From the NCBI RefSeq assembly GCF_022024055.1, contig NZ_CP091788.1, forward strand, positions 3,492,615-3,556,614: a DNA stretch of 64,000 nucleotides, written 5' to 3'. Under the pieces are notes generated by a model. The model was not told where the DNA came from and made no database searches. It worked only from the letters and a program-made list of their open reading frames with translations. Origin of the DNA: Prevotella sp. E2-28. GTDB taxonomy: Bacteria; Bacteroidota; Bacteroidia; Bacteroidales; Bacteroidaceae. How positions within the stretch are numbered: position 1 is the first letter of the stretch; every line of letters begins with the position of its first letter. This document shows positions 8,374-16,689 of this stretch, in pieces. The translations under genes were made by a program, and so were the position numbers.

Positions 8374-8444
8374 CAAAGGTACGACAAGAAATATGACTAC
8401 GCAATCGCACAACAGCGGTAAACCGCATACCAAACCATTGGTAT
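8374..8444 (-). promoter_or_regulatory. Sulfur-carrier operon promoter and operator
   Basis: Minus strand: -7 TACCTTTG (8374-8381), 20-bp spacer, -33 GCGATTG (8402-8408), operator GCATACCAAACCATTGGTAT on the plus strand at 8425-8444 (perfect ATACCAA-4-TTGGTAT). Geometry is identical to the susC and susD promoters. Confidence 0.82.
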
Positions 8445-8460
8445 TTTACTGTTTAGATAC

Positions 8461-8495
8461 AAAAAAAAGCGCTGCAATCTATTGGATTGCAGCGC
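8461..8495 (-). terminator. Terminator of tRNA-Leu
   Basis: GCGCTGCAATC / GATTGCAGCGC perfect 11-bp stem followed on the minus strand by eight U. It lies 40 bp downstream of the tRNA. Confidence 0.88.
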
Positions 8496-8535
8496 ATTGC
8501 TCTTGCTATGAGCCCTTATTTGGTACTCTTAAAAG

Positions 8536-8617
8536 TACCCAGACCCGGGGTCGAACCGGGACGGGTTGCCCCACTGGTGTTTGAGACCAGCGCGTCTACC
8601 GATTCCGCCATCTGGGC
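8536..8617 (-). tRNA. tRNA-Leu (anticodon CAA)
   Basis: Reading the minus strand, acceptor arm GCCCAGA pairs with TCTGGGT. The anticodon stem CTGGT/ACCAG encloses loop CTCAAAC, giving anticodon CAA (Leu, UUG codons). A long variable arm and the T-loop GGTTCGACCCC are present. About 82 nt including the discriminator A; CCA is not encoded. Confidence 0.95.
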
Positions 8618-8631
8618 TTCAAAAGCGGGTG

Positions 8632-8663
8632 CAAAGATACGAAGTTTTTTTTAATTACGCAAA
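8632..8663 (-). promoter_or_regulatory. tRNA-Leu promoter
   Basis: Minus-strand -7 TATCTTTG (8632-8639), 20-bp spacer, -33 TTTG (8660-8663), directly upstream of the tRNA. Confidence 0.75.
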
Positions 8664-8752
8664 ATAATATGAAAAAAAACTTGAAAATTGTTGGTTTTGT
8701 CAAAATGTTTTCGTAATTTTACCCCAAAATTTACGGACTATTAATCTGATAT

Positions 8753-9844
8753 ATGAACTATTCAAACAAAAACTACTGTATCATACTAGCCGGTGGACGT
8801 GGAAAAAGGCTATGGCCTTCCAGCAGAATGGAGCGCCCAAAGCAATTTATAGACTTCTTTGGAACGGGGCGCACACAGCTTCAGGCAACATTCGACCGTA
8901 TGGCTTCTATCATTCCTCAAGAGAACATATTTGTATGTACGTGTAAGGATTACGAGCACCTGGTGCGTGAACAACTACCCGAGTTACCCACCCATCACCT
9001 CCTCTCAGAGCCTGTGACCCGTAACACCGCCCCTGCTGTTGCCTGGGCTGGTGTATGTATCCATCGTGAATGTGCGGATGCCCGCATAGTGATATTACCC
9101 TCAGATCAGATTATCTTTAATGAAAAGGCATTTCTGAAGAATGTACTCGATGGTCTGACGTTTGTATCGGAAAACGATATCATGCTGACAATGGGTATCA
9201 AACCCTCGCGTCCTGAGCCTGGCTATGGTTATATCCAGATGGGAGAACCGACCCCATTCCAGGGAATCAGCAAAGTACAGTCGTTTACTGAGAAACCTGA
9301 ACGCGACTTCGCGCGTGTATTTATGGAAAGTGGTGAGTTCCTTTGGAACACGGGTATGTTCCTTTGTAATGTACTCTACCTGCGCCAGTTTTTGATTGAC
9401 ACGATTAAGGATATGCCCTATCGCATGGCCGATTTGCTGGATATGGAACCCGAGGAGAAGCGCACATTATATGTCAACGAGTATTTTCCTGCCTATCCTA
9501 ACCTGTCAATGGACAAGGCCGCTTTGGAGCTGTCGGATAATGTCTATGTGATGCAATGCGACTTTGGTTGGGCCGACTTAGGCACCTGGCATGCCATTTA
9601 TGAATGTATGCAGAAACAGGATGATGACAATGTGATTATCGATTCTGAGGTGATGATGGATGACTGCAAGGGAAATATCATCAAACTACCTAAGGGTCAC
9701 ATCGGTATTATCAACGGACTGGAAGGCTACATCGTGGCTGAAGAAGGCGACGTCCTCTTAATATGCAAAAAGAGCGACTCATCGTCGCTCATTCGCAAGT
9801 ATGTCAACGAAGCTGGCATACGTTATGGTGAAAAGTATATTTAG
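8753..9844 (+). CDS. manC: Mannose-1-phosphate guanylyltransferase
   Basis: Makes GDP-mannose from mannose-1-phosphate and GTP for polysaccharide and glycoprotein synthesis in the cytoplasm. 363 aa. The nucleotidyltransferase signature GGRGKRLWPSSRMERPKQF lies at about residues 13-31, followed by PVTRNTAPAVAWAG, IVILPSDQII, FTEKPERDFA, WNTGMF and CDFGWADLGTW, all typical of the ManC GMP family. The length fits single-domain enzymes without a fused isomerase. Its stop codon overlaps the convergent HIT gene by 4 bp. Divergent from tRNA-Leu. Confidence 0.94.
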   Translation: MNYSNKNYCIILAGGRGKRLWPSSRMERPKQFIDFFGTGRTQLQATFDRMASIIPQENIFVCTCKDYEHLVREQLPELPTHHLLSEPVTRNTAPAVAWAGVCIHRECADARIVILPSDQIIFNEKAFLKNVLDGLTFVSENDIMLTMGIKPSRPEPGYGYIQMGEPTPFQGISKVQSFTEKPERDFARVFMESGEFLWNTGMFLCNVLYLRQFLIDTIKDMPYRMADLLDMEPEEKRTLYVNEYFPAYPNLSMDKAALELSDNVYVMQCDFGWADLGTWHAIYECMQKQDDDNVIIDSEVMMDDCKGNIIKLPKGHIGIINGLEGYIVAEEGDVLLICKKSDSSSLIRKYVNEAGIRYGEKYI

Positions 9845-10236
9845 CCCTTGAAGGCTGCAAATATCTTATCTGCTATCTGCTGCATTTCCTCTGCTGGGAG
9901 ATGCAGCTTTTCTTTGCGAAAGTCCACATCGCCCTCGCTGTTCATGGGAATCAGATGGATATGAGCGTGGGGCACTTCCAAGCCCAGCACTACCTGAGCC
10001 ACCTTCTTACAAGGGAATGCCTTCTTCAGAGCTACGGCCACCTGCTTGGCAAAAACCTCAAACTCAGCCAGCTCCTCATCATCCATGTCGAAGATATAAT
10101 CTACCTCACGACGGGGAATCACTAGCGTGTGACCTTTTGCCACGGGGTTGATATCAAGGAAAGCATAGAACTTCTCGTTCTCTGCGCATTTGTAGCTGGG
10201 AATCTCACCAGCAGCAATCTTACTGAAAATATCCAT
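9841..10236 (-). CDS. HIT-family nucleotide hydrolase (HinT-like)
   Basis: 131-aa histidine-triad protein with FSKIAAGEIPSYK at the N-terminus and the HxHxH catalytic triad HAHIHLIP near residue 105. Members hydrolyse AMP-linked compounds such as adenosine phosphoramidates. It follows greA by 11 bp on the same strand, so it is probably co-transcribed. Its final bases overlap the end of the convergent manC. Confidence 0.93.
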   Translation of the reverse strand: MDIFSKIAAGEIPSYKCAENEKFYAFLDINPVAKGHTLVIPRREVDYIFDMDDEELAEFEVFAKQVAVALKKAFPCKKVAQVVLGLEVPHAHIHLIPMNSEGDVDFRKEKLHLPAEEMQQIADKIFAAFKG

Positions 10237-10247
10237 AGCCGTAACCG

Positions 10248-10715
10248 TTAGCCTACACTGATTTTCTCAATTCTCAGCTTGATGACGCCACGTGGAATTG
10301 TTACTTCCACCTCGTCACCTACCTTATGGTTCAGCAGTCCCTGAGCAATAGGTGTCTGGATTGAAATCTTACCCTCGCGCAGGTTGGCCTCGCTCTCGCT
10401 CACAATGGTATAGGTCATGCGAGCCTTGTTAGCCAGGTTCGTCATCTCCACCTTCGACAGGATCTGCACAGAATCCGTGCTCAGGCGTGATGTATCTACA
10501 ATCTTTGCCTCAGTAATCTGCTGCTTCAGCTGGTTGATTTTCGACTCCAGGTGTGCCTGTGCCTCCTTGGCAGCCTCATATTCACTATTCTCACTCAGGT
10601 CGCCCTTATCGCGTGCTTCTGCGATAGCAGCCGATGCCTTCGGACGTTCAACGCCTTCTAAACGTTTCAGTTCAGCTATGAGTTTATCATAGCCTTCTTG
10701 CGACATATAAGCCAT
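10248..10715 (-). CDS. greA: Transcription elongation factor GreA
   Basis: 155-aa factor that binds in the RNA polymerase secondary channel and stimulates cleavage of backtracked RNA. N-terminal coiled coil with the family signature EGVERPKASAAIAEARDKGDLSENSEYEAAKEAQ (positions about 20-55, acidic tip DLSENSEY), then the FKBP-like C-terminal domain ending GVIKLRIEKISV. Its 120-nt leader contains a terminator-like hairpin. HIT gene downstream in the same unit. Confidence 0.96.
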   Translation of the reverse strand: MAYMSQEGYDKLIAELKRLEGVERPKASAAIAEARDKGDLSENSEYEAAKEAQAHLESKINQLKQQITEAKIVDTSRLSTDSVQILSKVEMTNLANKARMTYTIVSESEANLREGKISIQTPIAQGLLNHKVGDEVEVTIPRGVIKLRIEKISVG

Positions 10716-10765
10716 AATCTTCTATTATTTTTTTTTTTATATTATCTTAGGTACTTTTTGTCAGC

Positions 10766-10809
10766 GAAAAAAAGAAAAGAATCCCGACTGTTCTCTCAGC
10801 TCGGAATCC
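10766..10809 (-). promoter_or_regulatory. Terminator-like hairpin in the greA leader
   Basis: In the greA mRNA leader, GGATTCCGA (10801-10809) pairs with TCGGGATTC (10779-10787) over 9 bp (two G-U) plus an inner CTG/CAG. It is followed by TTTTCTTTTTTT. The hairpin lies between promoter and start codon, so it could attenuate greA or release a short RNA. Confidence 0.6.
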
Positions 10810-10838
10810 TCAATATCTCCTTTTGTCACTTTCCGCTG

Positions 10839-10870
10839 CAAAGTTAAGCCTTTTTTTCGAATCAACCAAA
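10839..10870 (-). promoter_or_regulatory. greA promoter
   Basis: Minus-strand -7 TAACTTTG (10839-10846), 20-bp spacer, -33 TTTG (10867-10870). Confidence 0.75.
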
Positions 10871-10940
10871 TTTTTTTGGAAAATTCGTTCTCATGAAGAG
10901 ACAGCAGTCGGGTGCCAAGACTCAATATTTCGTCCTTAAT

Positions 10941-10973
10941 TTTTGCCCATCTCGAAAACTATTCGTACCTTTG
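10941..10973 (+). promoter_or_regulatory. ruvB promoter
   Basis: -33 TTTTG (10941-10945), 20-bp spacer, -7 TACCTTTG (10966-10973), 57 bp before the ruvB start. The 10716-11030 gap otherwise holds only the greA leader and promoter. Confidence 0.78.
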
Positions 10974-11030
10974 CACCCGAATATCGTAAGATGTCCTGAT
11001 ATAATCAGGAGCCTTACAAGGCGATAAAGG

Positions 11031-12071
11031 ATGAACGAAGATTTTGACATACGTGAAGAGCGCTTTGCCGGTGGTGGCGAGAAGGACTTTGAGAATGCCC
11101 TTCGCCCTTTGAGCTTTGGCGACTTCAGCGGACAGCAGAAGATTGTTGAGAATCTGCAGGTGTTCGTTGAAGCAGCCAAGTATCGTGGCGAGCCCCTTGA
11201 CCACACCCTGCTGCACGGTCCTCCAGGACTGGGTAAGACCACGCTGAGCAATATCATTGCCAACGAACTGGGCGTGGGCTTTAAGATTACCAGTGGTCCT
11301 GTGCTCGACAAGCCTGGCGATTTGGCTGGTATCCTCACCTCCCTGGAGCCACGTGATGTCTTGTTTATCGACGAGATTCATCGCCTCTCGCCTGTTGTAG
11401 AGGAATATCTCTACAGTGCGATGGAGGATTATCGCATTGATATCATGATAGACAAAGGCCCCTCGGCCCGTTCTATCCAGATAGACCTGAACCCCTTTAC
11501 TTTGGTGGGTGCCACTACCCGCAGCGGATTGCTGACGGCCCCTTTGCGTGCCCGTTTCGGCATCAACATGCACTTGGAGTATTACGACCCACAGACGCTG
11601 AGCCGTATCATTGAGCGCTCAGCCGACATCCTAGGTGTACCCATCACTGAGGATGCCGCCCTCGAAATTGCAGGCCGCAGCCGTGGTACGCCCCGTATTG
11701 CCAATGCCCTGTTGCGCCGTGTGCGTGACTTTGCTCAGGTACGTGGCAACGGTGCCATTGACACGAAGATTACCAGAATAGCCCTCACGGCTCTGAATAT
11801 CGATAAATATGGTCTTGACGAGATAGACAATAAGATACTGCTGACTATCATCGACAAGTTCAAGGGTGGTCCTGTGGGTATCACTACTATTGCTACGGCT
11901 ATTGGCGAGGATGCCGGTACCGTAGAGGAAGTTTACGAGCCTTTCCTCATCATGGAAGGCTTCATCAAGCGTACGCCGCGTGGTCGTATGGTCACTGAGT
12001 TGGCCTATAAGCACTTCGGGCGTGATCCTTACTCTGGTTCCATCATGCAGCCCAGTCTGTTTGACAGCTGA
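11031..12071 (+). CDS. ruvB: Holliday junction branch-migration helicase RuvB
   Basis: AAA+ motor of the RuvABC resolvasome. 346 aa with [19 protein letters not shown], Walker [10 protein letters not shown], Walker [10 protein letters not shown], sensor [18 protein letters not shown], and the winged-helix C-terminal domain with [26 protein letters not shown] and RTPRGR. Length is standard. ruvA and ruvC are not nearby. Confidence 0.97.
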   Translation: MNEDFDIREERFAGGGEKDFENALRPLSFGDFSGQQKIVENLQVFVEAAKYRGEPLDHTLLHGPPGLGKTTLSNIIANELGVGFKITSGPVLDKPGDLAGILTSLEPRDVLFIDEIHRLSPVVEEYLYSAMEDYRIDIMIDKGPSARSIQIDLNPFTLVGATTRSGLLTAPLRARFGINMHLEYYDPQTLSRIIERSADILGVPITEDAALEIAGRSRGTPRIANALLRRVRDFAQVRGNGAIDTKITRIALTALNIDKYGLDEIDNKILLTIIDKFKGGPVGITTIATAIGEDAGTVEEVYEPFLIMEGFIKRTPRGRMVTELAYKHFGRDPYSGSIMQPSLFDS

Positions 12072-12164
12072 CGAACCAGAAAATTCTATATCAAACTAAA
12101 CTGACCAACACGTAAAGACCATACTAACACATTTACTGCTAAGGCTATAACTTATGAATGAATT

Positions 12165-13670
12165 ATGCAAGGTTTGTTTAATATTTACAGAAAGAACCTG
12201 TCTTTACGACTCAGCCTGAGAGTGGTTGCAGCCATGAATATCCTACTCATGGTGACACTATTCGCCATGTTCTTCTATTCCCGCAAGGTGATTAAGGAAG
12301 ATACTTTGCAAAGGGCATCACAGACGCTGGAAGGAGCCATGACGAAGATTGACAACATTCTGCTGAGCGTGGAAGAGACAACGGGCAATATGTATTTCGA
12401 TATGCTGCCCCATTTGAATAATCCTGATGCGATGTATGAATACAGCCGCAGGATTGTGGAAACCTGTCCCTATATCACGGGGTGTGCCATTGCTTTCAAG
12501 CCCGGATTCTATGAAGGACGTGAATCATTCATGGCCTATTACCATCGCAGGAGCGATGCTTCTGATGCCCCGACCGACTCACTGATAGTGCGCGAAGAGA
12601 CCTTTGGCAATAAGCCATATTACGAACAGGTATGGTTCACTAAACCTATAGAGACTTATAATGCTATGTGGCTGAATCCTCTGGAAGGCATGGAGGACAT
12701 TGACATTGAGCCGATCACCTCTTACAGTCTGCCCATACCTGATGGCAATGGCAAGCCTATAGGCGTTATCAGCGTCGATGTGTCTCTCAGTCTGATATCT
12801 GATATTGTGGCTACGACGAAGACCTCGCCCGATTCCTATTGTGCCCTGCTGGATAGCGATGGTACATTTATTGTTCACCCCACAGGCAAGCATCTCAGGC
12901 AGCCCACTGCCTATGGCCTGCCTGATGACATGTTGAAGAATATACTGGGCACCGTGATGTCGGGTGAAACGAGCTATGCACCTTTCAATATTGCAGGAAA
13001 GGACTTTTATATCTTCTACAAGCCCTTCCAACGGGCACTTATACCCATGCGCCCCGTGGATAAGTCAACCTGGACCATTGCCGTGGCCATGTCAAAGGAA
13101 AGCATCTTCGGGGAATACAACCGATTATTCAATTATGTAGTCATCAACGGTCTGGGCGGTATGCTGCTGTTCCTGATTGTCTGTTGGATTATTCTCTATC
13201 TGCGCCTCCGTCCGCTGAAGATGCTTACAGGCAAGGCCGAGCGTATTGCCGAGGGGCATTACAGGGAACCTATTCCTAAGACCTGGAACAGAGACGAGAT
13301 AGGCAGTCTACAGCGTAACTTCATCAGGATGCGCAGGGCACTGGTGGCTCAGATTGACGAATTGGAACAGCTCACCGCAGCCAATAAGCAACGCAGTGAG
13401 GAACTTAACACGGCTTATAAGCAAGCACAGAAGGCCGATCAGATGAAGACGGTGTTCCTGCATCGCATGACTAATCAGATGGTTGCTCCCGCACTGGCTA
13501 TCGACAATGACGTTACGGCCCTGCGTGCCAATGATGCCGAGGCGCAGAAACGTGATACCGCCCAGTTAGTGGACAACATTCAAAAGAATGGCACCACCAT
13601 TACCCGCGTGCTGAATCAGTTGCTGAACCAGTCGGAAGAAGAAATCAGAAAGGAGGTCGAGCATGATTAG
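12165..13670 (+). CDS. Cache-HAMP membrane sensor lacking a kinase ATPase domain
   Basis: 501-aa protein: transmembrane helix at about 22-42 (VVAAMNILLMVTLFAMFFYS), a periplasmic dCache/PDC-type sensor (ITGCAIAFKPGFYEGRE, IGVISVDVSLSLISDIV), a second helix at about 320-345, a HAMP linker (RLRPLKMLTGKAERIAEGHY), a coiled coil, and a short segment FLHRMTNQMVAPALAIDNDV that resembles a degenerate DHp helix. No ATP-binding domain (no N or G boxes) follows; the protein stops near the helix. Its end overlaps the next gene by 8 bp, and that gene encodes a full kinase with a matching sensor. It may work as a partner or modulator of that kinase (inference). Confidence 0.8.
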   Translation: MQGLFNIYRKNLSLRLSLRVVAAMNILLMVTLFAMFFYSRKVIKEDTLQRASQTLEGAMTKIDNILLSVEETTGNMYFDMLPHLNNPDAMYEYSRRIVETCPYITGCAIAFKPGFYEGRESFMAYYHRRSDASDAPTDSLIVREETFGNKPYYEQVWFTKPIETYNAMWLNPLEGMEDIDIEPITSYSLPIPDGNGKPIGVISVDVSLSLISDIVATTKTSPDSYCALLDSDGTFIVHPTGKHLRQPTAYGLPDDMLKNILGTVMSGETSYAPFNIAGKDFYIFYKPFQRALIPMRPVDKSTWTIAVAMSKESIFGEYNRLFNYVVINGLGGMLLFLIVCWIILYLRLRPLKMLTGKAERIAEGHYREPIPKTWNRDEIGSLQRNFIRMRRALVAQIDELEQLTAANKQRSEELNTAYKQAQKADQMKTVFLHRMTNQMVAPALAIDNDVTALRANDAEAQKRDTAQLVDNIQKNGTTITRVLNQLLNQSEEEIRKEVEHD

Positions 13671-15585
13671 GATGAATATTCGCAGGTCGTTCTCGACCAA
13701 GCTGTGCATCTGGATACTGCTGCTTACCATGCCTGTATTCCTTGCTTCCGTGGGCCTGCTCTTCCGCCGGTATCACCCGATGATTCATGTGGAGGCCGTT
13801 GAGCGTGCCAATGGTGTGCTCGATGCCTCATTGCAGCGCATCAACCGCTACCTCATCACCACCGAGACCGTCACCAACACCTACGGCTGGATTGTTGAGC
13901 GGTCTTTGACTCCCGATTCCCTGACTATTCTTACCGACCGTATCGTGCGCCTCAATCCCTATATTGATGGCTGTGCTATCAGTACTGAGCCCAATGTTCT
14001 GCCTCAGTACCCCAAGCGTTTCATGACCTATACCATCAGGGACGGGGGTGACACTATCACCACCACTGTTGAGAAAGACTATAACTACTTCAGTCAGAAA
14101 TGGTACAGGGCACCTCACGACCAACATAAGGCGGGATGGGTGGTTTATTACGACGAGTCTAATCAACTAGATTTGGATAAAGATGGCATGATTGCCACCT
14201 ATAGCCGTCCACTCTATAATGCTGACAGCACCATCGTGGGTGTCATGTCCACCGAACTTTCCCTGCTCCATCTCTCACAGATTCTGGGCGAGGAGAAGCC
14301 TTACCCGCATTCCTATTATATCATGCTCGATGAAATGGGCCGTTATGTGGGGCATCCTGACTCTACGCGTCTTTTCAATAAGACCATTTTCAGTGCCATT
14401 AACCCACAGACGCAACACGACCTCATTGCCCTTGGCTACGAGATGACTATGGGTCGGCAGGGTGCTATGTCGGTGGTTATCAATGACGAGCCCTCGCTGG
14501 TATGCTTCCGTCCTGTGCCGGGTACGAAGTGGAGCCTGGCTATTGTCTGCCCTGAAAGCGATATCCTGAAAGGTTATAACCGTTTCACCTATATCGTGTT
14601 GTCGCTCCTTGCCGTTGCAATGTTCCTCATCATCCTCTATTGTCATAAGATGGTGACCCGCTCACTCCGTCCGCTTCGCGATTTGCTGGAAAAGACGCAG
14701 TTGATTACCAAGGGTAACCTGGATGTGGAGATTAAGCGTAGCTCACGTATTGACGATATAGGTTGCCTGCAAAACAGTTATGTCACCATGCTGGAATGGT
14801 TTAAGCAAAATATAGACACTATGCGTGATGCGGGCATCCAGGCCCAGAACTACAATAGGGAACTGGAACTGGCCACGCAGATGGTCTTGGAGGCTGATAA
14901 GCAGAAGACGGCCTTCATGCAAAACATGACCCACCAGGTGCGCACGCCGCTGAATATCATCATAGGATATGCACAGATTCTCAACATCCCTACAACAGGC
15001 AACAACGCTGTAGAGGGTGTGTCTGAGGAAGAGGTGAAGAGCCTGGCCAATGCCATGGAGCATAACTCCAAACTGCTCACCCGAATGGTTCTGATGCTCT
15101 TCGACAGTTCTGACATCGGCATCACCGAGACGTCTCTCTGTCAGAAACACGAAGAGGTGCCTGTCAACACAGCCATGTGGGAAATGGTAGATTACGTCAC
15201 ACGTCTCTATCCCGACATTCATATCGGCTTTGAGACTGAGGTGCCCGATGACTTCATCATTCAGACCAATAAGAAATACTTGCAGTATAGCTTGGCCGAA
15301 GTGCTGCTCAACGCCGTGAAGTATTCCGACCGTAAGCATATCATGGCCTGCGTTACCCGTACTGACACTTCCGTGCGCTTCATCATTGAAGATACGGGTA
15401 AGGGCATTGCAGCATCCGATCGCGAACGTATCTTCAAGTTCTTCACGAAGGTTGACGACTTCAGTGAGGGTCTCGGACTGGGCATCCCGCTCACCCGTCG
15501 CCACGCTCAGAACCTGGGTGGCAGCTTCACGCTCGACCCCACCTATCATGCGGGCTGTCGGTTCATCTTTGAGCTTCCGCGTTGA
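13663..15585 (+). CDS. Cache-HAMP sensor histidine kinase
   Basis: 640-aa kinase. Transmembrane helix at about 13-30, periplasmic PDC/Cache sensor (IDGCAISTEPNVLP, IVGVMSTELSLLHLSQIL), second helix (YIVLSLLAVAMFLIILYCH), HAMP, then the DHp domain with phospho-acceptor His in MTHQVRTPLNIIIGYAQIL and an HATPase domain with N box LLNAVKYSD, G1 DTGKGI and G2 GLGLGIP. No receiver domain is fused and no response regulator is adjacent, so it is an orphan kinase. Translationally coupled to the related sensor upstream. Confidence 0.9.
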   Translation: MIRMNIRRSFSTKLCIWILLLTMPVFLASVGLLFRRYHPMIHVEAVERANGVLDASLQRINRYLITTETVTNTYGWIVERSLTPDSLTILTDRIVRLNPYIDGCAISTEPNVLPQYPKRFMTYTIRDGGDTITTTVEKDYNYFSQKWYRAPHDQHKAGWVVYYDESNQLDLDKDGMIATYSRPLYNADSTIVGVMSTELSLLHLSQILGEEKPYPHSYYIMLDEMGRYVGHPDSTRLFNKTIFSAINPQTQHDLIALGYEMTMGRQGAMSVVINDEPSLVCFRPVPGTKWSLAIVCPESDILKGYNRFTYIVLSLLAVAMFLIILYCHKMVTRSLRPLRDLLEKTQLITKGNLDVEIKRSSRIDDIGCLQNSYVTMLEWFKQNIDTMRDAGIQAQNYNRELELATQMVLEADKQKTAFMQNMTHQVRTPLNIIIGYAQILNIPTTGNNAVEGVSEEEVKSLANAMEHNSKLLTRMVLMLFDSSDIGITETSLCQKHEEVPVNTAMWEMVDYVTRLYPDIHIGFETEVPDDFIIQTNKKYLQYSLAEVLLNAVKYSDRKHIMACVTRTDTSVRFIIEDTGKGIAASDRERIFKFFTKVDDFSEGLGLGIPLTRRHAQNLGGSFTLDPTYHAGCRFIFELPR

Positions 15586-15599
15586 TTTTCCAGCGCAAA

Positions 15600-15631
15600 T
15601 TTGTGTACTTTACATTTTTTGTGTAATTTTG
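15600..15631 (+). promoter_or_regulatory. coaD promoter
   Basis: -33 TTTG (15600-15603), 20-bp spacer, -7 TAATTTTG (15624-15631), just past the kinase stop codon. Confidence 0.75.
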
Positions 15632-15648
15632 CAGGCAAACTCATAGGC

Positions 15649-16119
15649 ATGAAGACAGGAATATTTGTTGGAACATTCAATCCCTATACCGTGGGCCATG
15701 ATTCTATCGTGACCCGCGCCCTGCCCCTGTTCGACCGTTTGGTCATCGGCGTGGTGGGCGATCATGTGCAGAAGCCCGGCATACCCCCTGCTGCTGAGCG
15801 CATAGAGGCTATCAAAGCCCTCTATCAGGACGAGCCCCGTATTGAGGTGAAGCCTTATTTCGGCCTGGCAGTCGATTTTGCCCGTGCTGAGGGTGCCCGC
15901 TTCATTGTGAAGGGCGTCCGCTCCGTGAAGGATTTTGAATACGAGCGCGAGCAGGCCGACGTAAACCGCCAGCTCACTAACGGCGAGGTAGAGACCATCC
16001 TGCTCTATAGCGAACCGCATTTTTCATCGATTTCATCGACAATGGTGCGCGAGTTGCAGCACTTCGGCGTGGATGTTTCAGCTTATTTGCCCAGTCGTAA
16101 TTCCGATATCACGAAATAA
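15649..16119 (+). CDS. coaD: Pantetheine-phosphate adenylyltransferase
   Basis: Penultimate step of coenzyme A synthesis (4'-phosphopantetheine + ATP to dephospho-CoA). About 156 aa. Nucleotidyltransferase motif GTFNPYTVGHDSIV (TxGH) at the N-terminus, FIVKGVRSVKDFEYERE in the middle and ISSTMVRE near the end. The start at 15649 (MKTGIFVGTF) was chosen because the longer in-frame start precedes the -7 box. The first TxGH position is T-V-G-H, as in related Bacteroidetes enzymes. Confidence 0.95.
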   Translation: MKTGIFVGTFNPYTVGHDSIVTRALPLFDRLVIGVVGDHVQKPGIPPAAERIEAIKALYQDEPRIEVKPYFGLAVDFARAEGARFIVKGVRSVKDFEYEREQADVNRQLTNGEVETILLYSEPHFSSISSTMVRELQHFGVDVSAYLPSRNSDITK

Positions 16120-16149
16120 CGGTATAACGAAATAACGTAATAACGAAAT

Positions 16150-16560
16150 ATGATTTCTTACAGCACCGAAAACGTTAAGATGCCAGCCATCAAGAAGCGC
16201 GACACCACCGCATGGATTCGCCGCGTGGCAGCAACCTATAATAAGAAAGTTGGCGAGGTGGGCTATCTCTTCTGCGACGATGAGCATATCCTCGAGGTAA
16301 ACCGTGAATACCTGAATCACGATTATTATACGGACATCATCACCTTCGACTATTGCGAGGATGATGTGCTCAATGGCGATTTGGTTATCTCTCTGGATAC
16401 CGTACGTACCAATGCGGAACTCTTCCATAAGACTTACGAGGAAGAGCTTCATCGTGTCATCATTCACGGCATCCTGCACCTTTGTGGCATTAACGACAAA
16501 GGGCCGGGCGAGCGTGAAATCATGGAAGCCGCTGAGAATAAAGCATTAGCTTTGCGATAA
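16150..16560 (+). CDS. ybeY: Endoribonuclease YbeY (rRNA maturation)
   Basis: 136-aa zinc endoribonuclease for 16S rRNA 3' maturation and ribosome quality control. The UPF0054 metal motif is HGILHLCGIND followed by KGPGER. This keeps the first two His but has Asn-Asp where many homologues have Asp-His, a Bacteroidetes-like variant. LNREYL-type segment (LEVNREYLNHDYYTDIITFDY) and GDLVISLDTV are typical. The 30-bp gap to coaD is made of ATAACGAAATAACG repeats. Confidence 0.93.
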   Translation: MISYSTENVKMPAIKKRDTTAWIRRVAATYNKKVGEVGYLFCDDEHILEVNREYLNHDYYTDIITFDYCEDDVLNGDLVISLDTVRTNAELFHKTYEEELHRVIIHGILHLCGINDKGPGEREIMEAAENKALALR

Positions 16561-16578
16561 AAAAAATTAGCGCATTTT

Positions 16579-16620
16579 TTTGGTGTTTCGCTTGCAAATT
16601 CGTATCTTTGCAAGCGAAAC
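16579..16620 (+). promoter_or_regulatory. Promoter overlapped by a 14-bp perfect inverted repeat
   Basis: -33 TTTG (16579-16582), 20-bp spacer, -7 TATCTTTG (16603-16610). Arms GTTTCGCTTGCAAA (16585-16598) and TTTGCAAGCGAAAC (16607-16620) pair perfectly around an 8-nt loop and cover the -7 box. This is either an operator or a hairpin at the ybeY mRNA end. It precedes the TPR/AraC regulator gene. Confidence 0.75.
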
Positions 16621-16689
16621 AGTTCTTTTATGGGACAAGAAGTAACCAATAACTCACCTAATATAATCAGCTATAAAGCTATAAAAACT

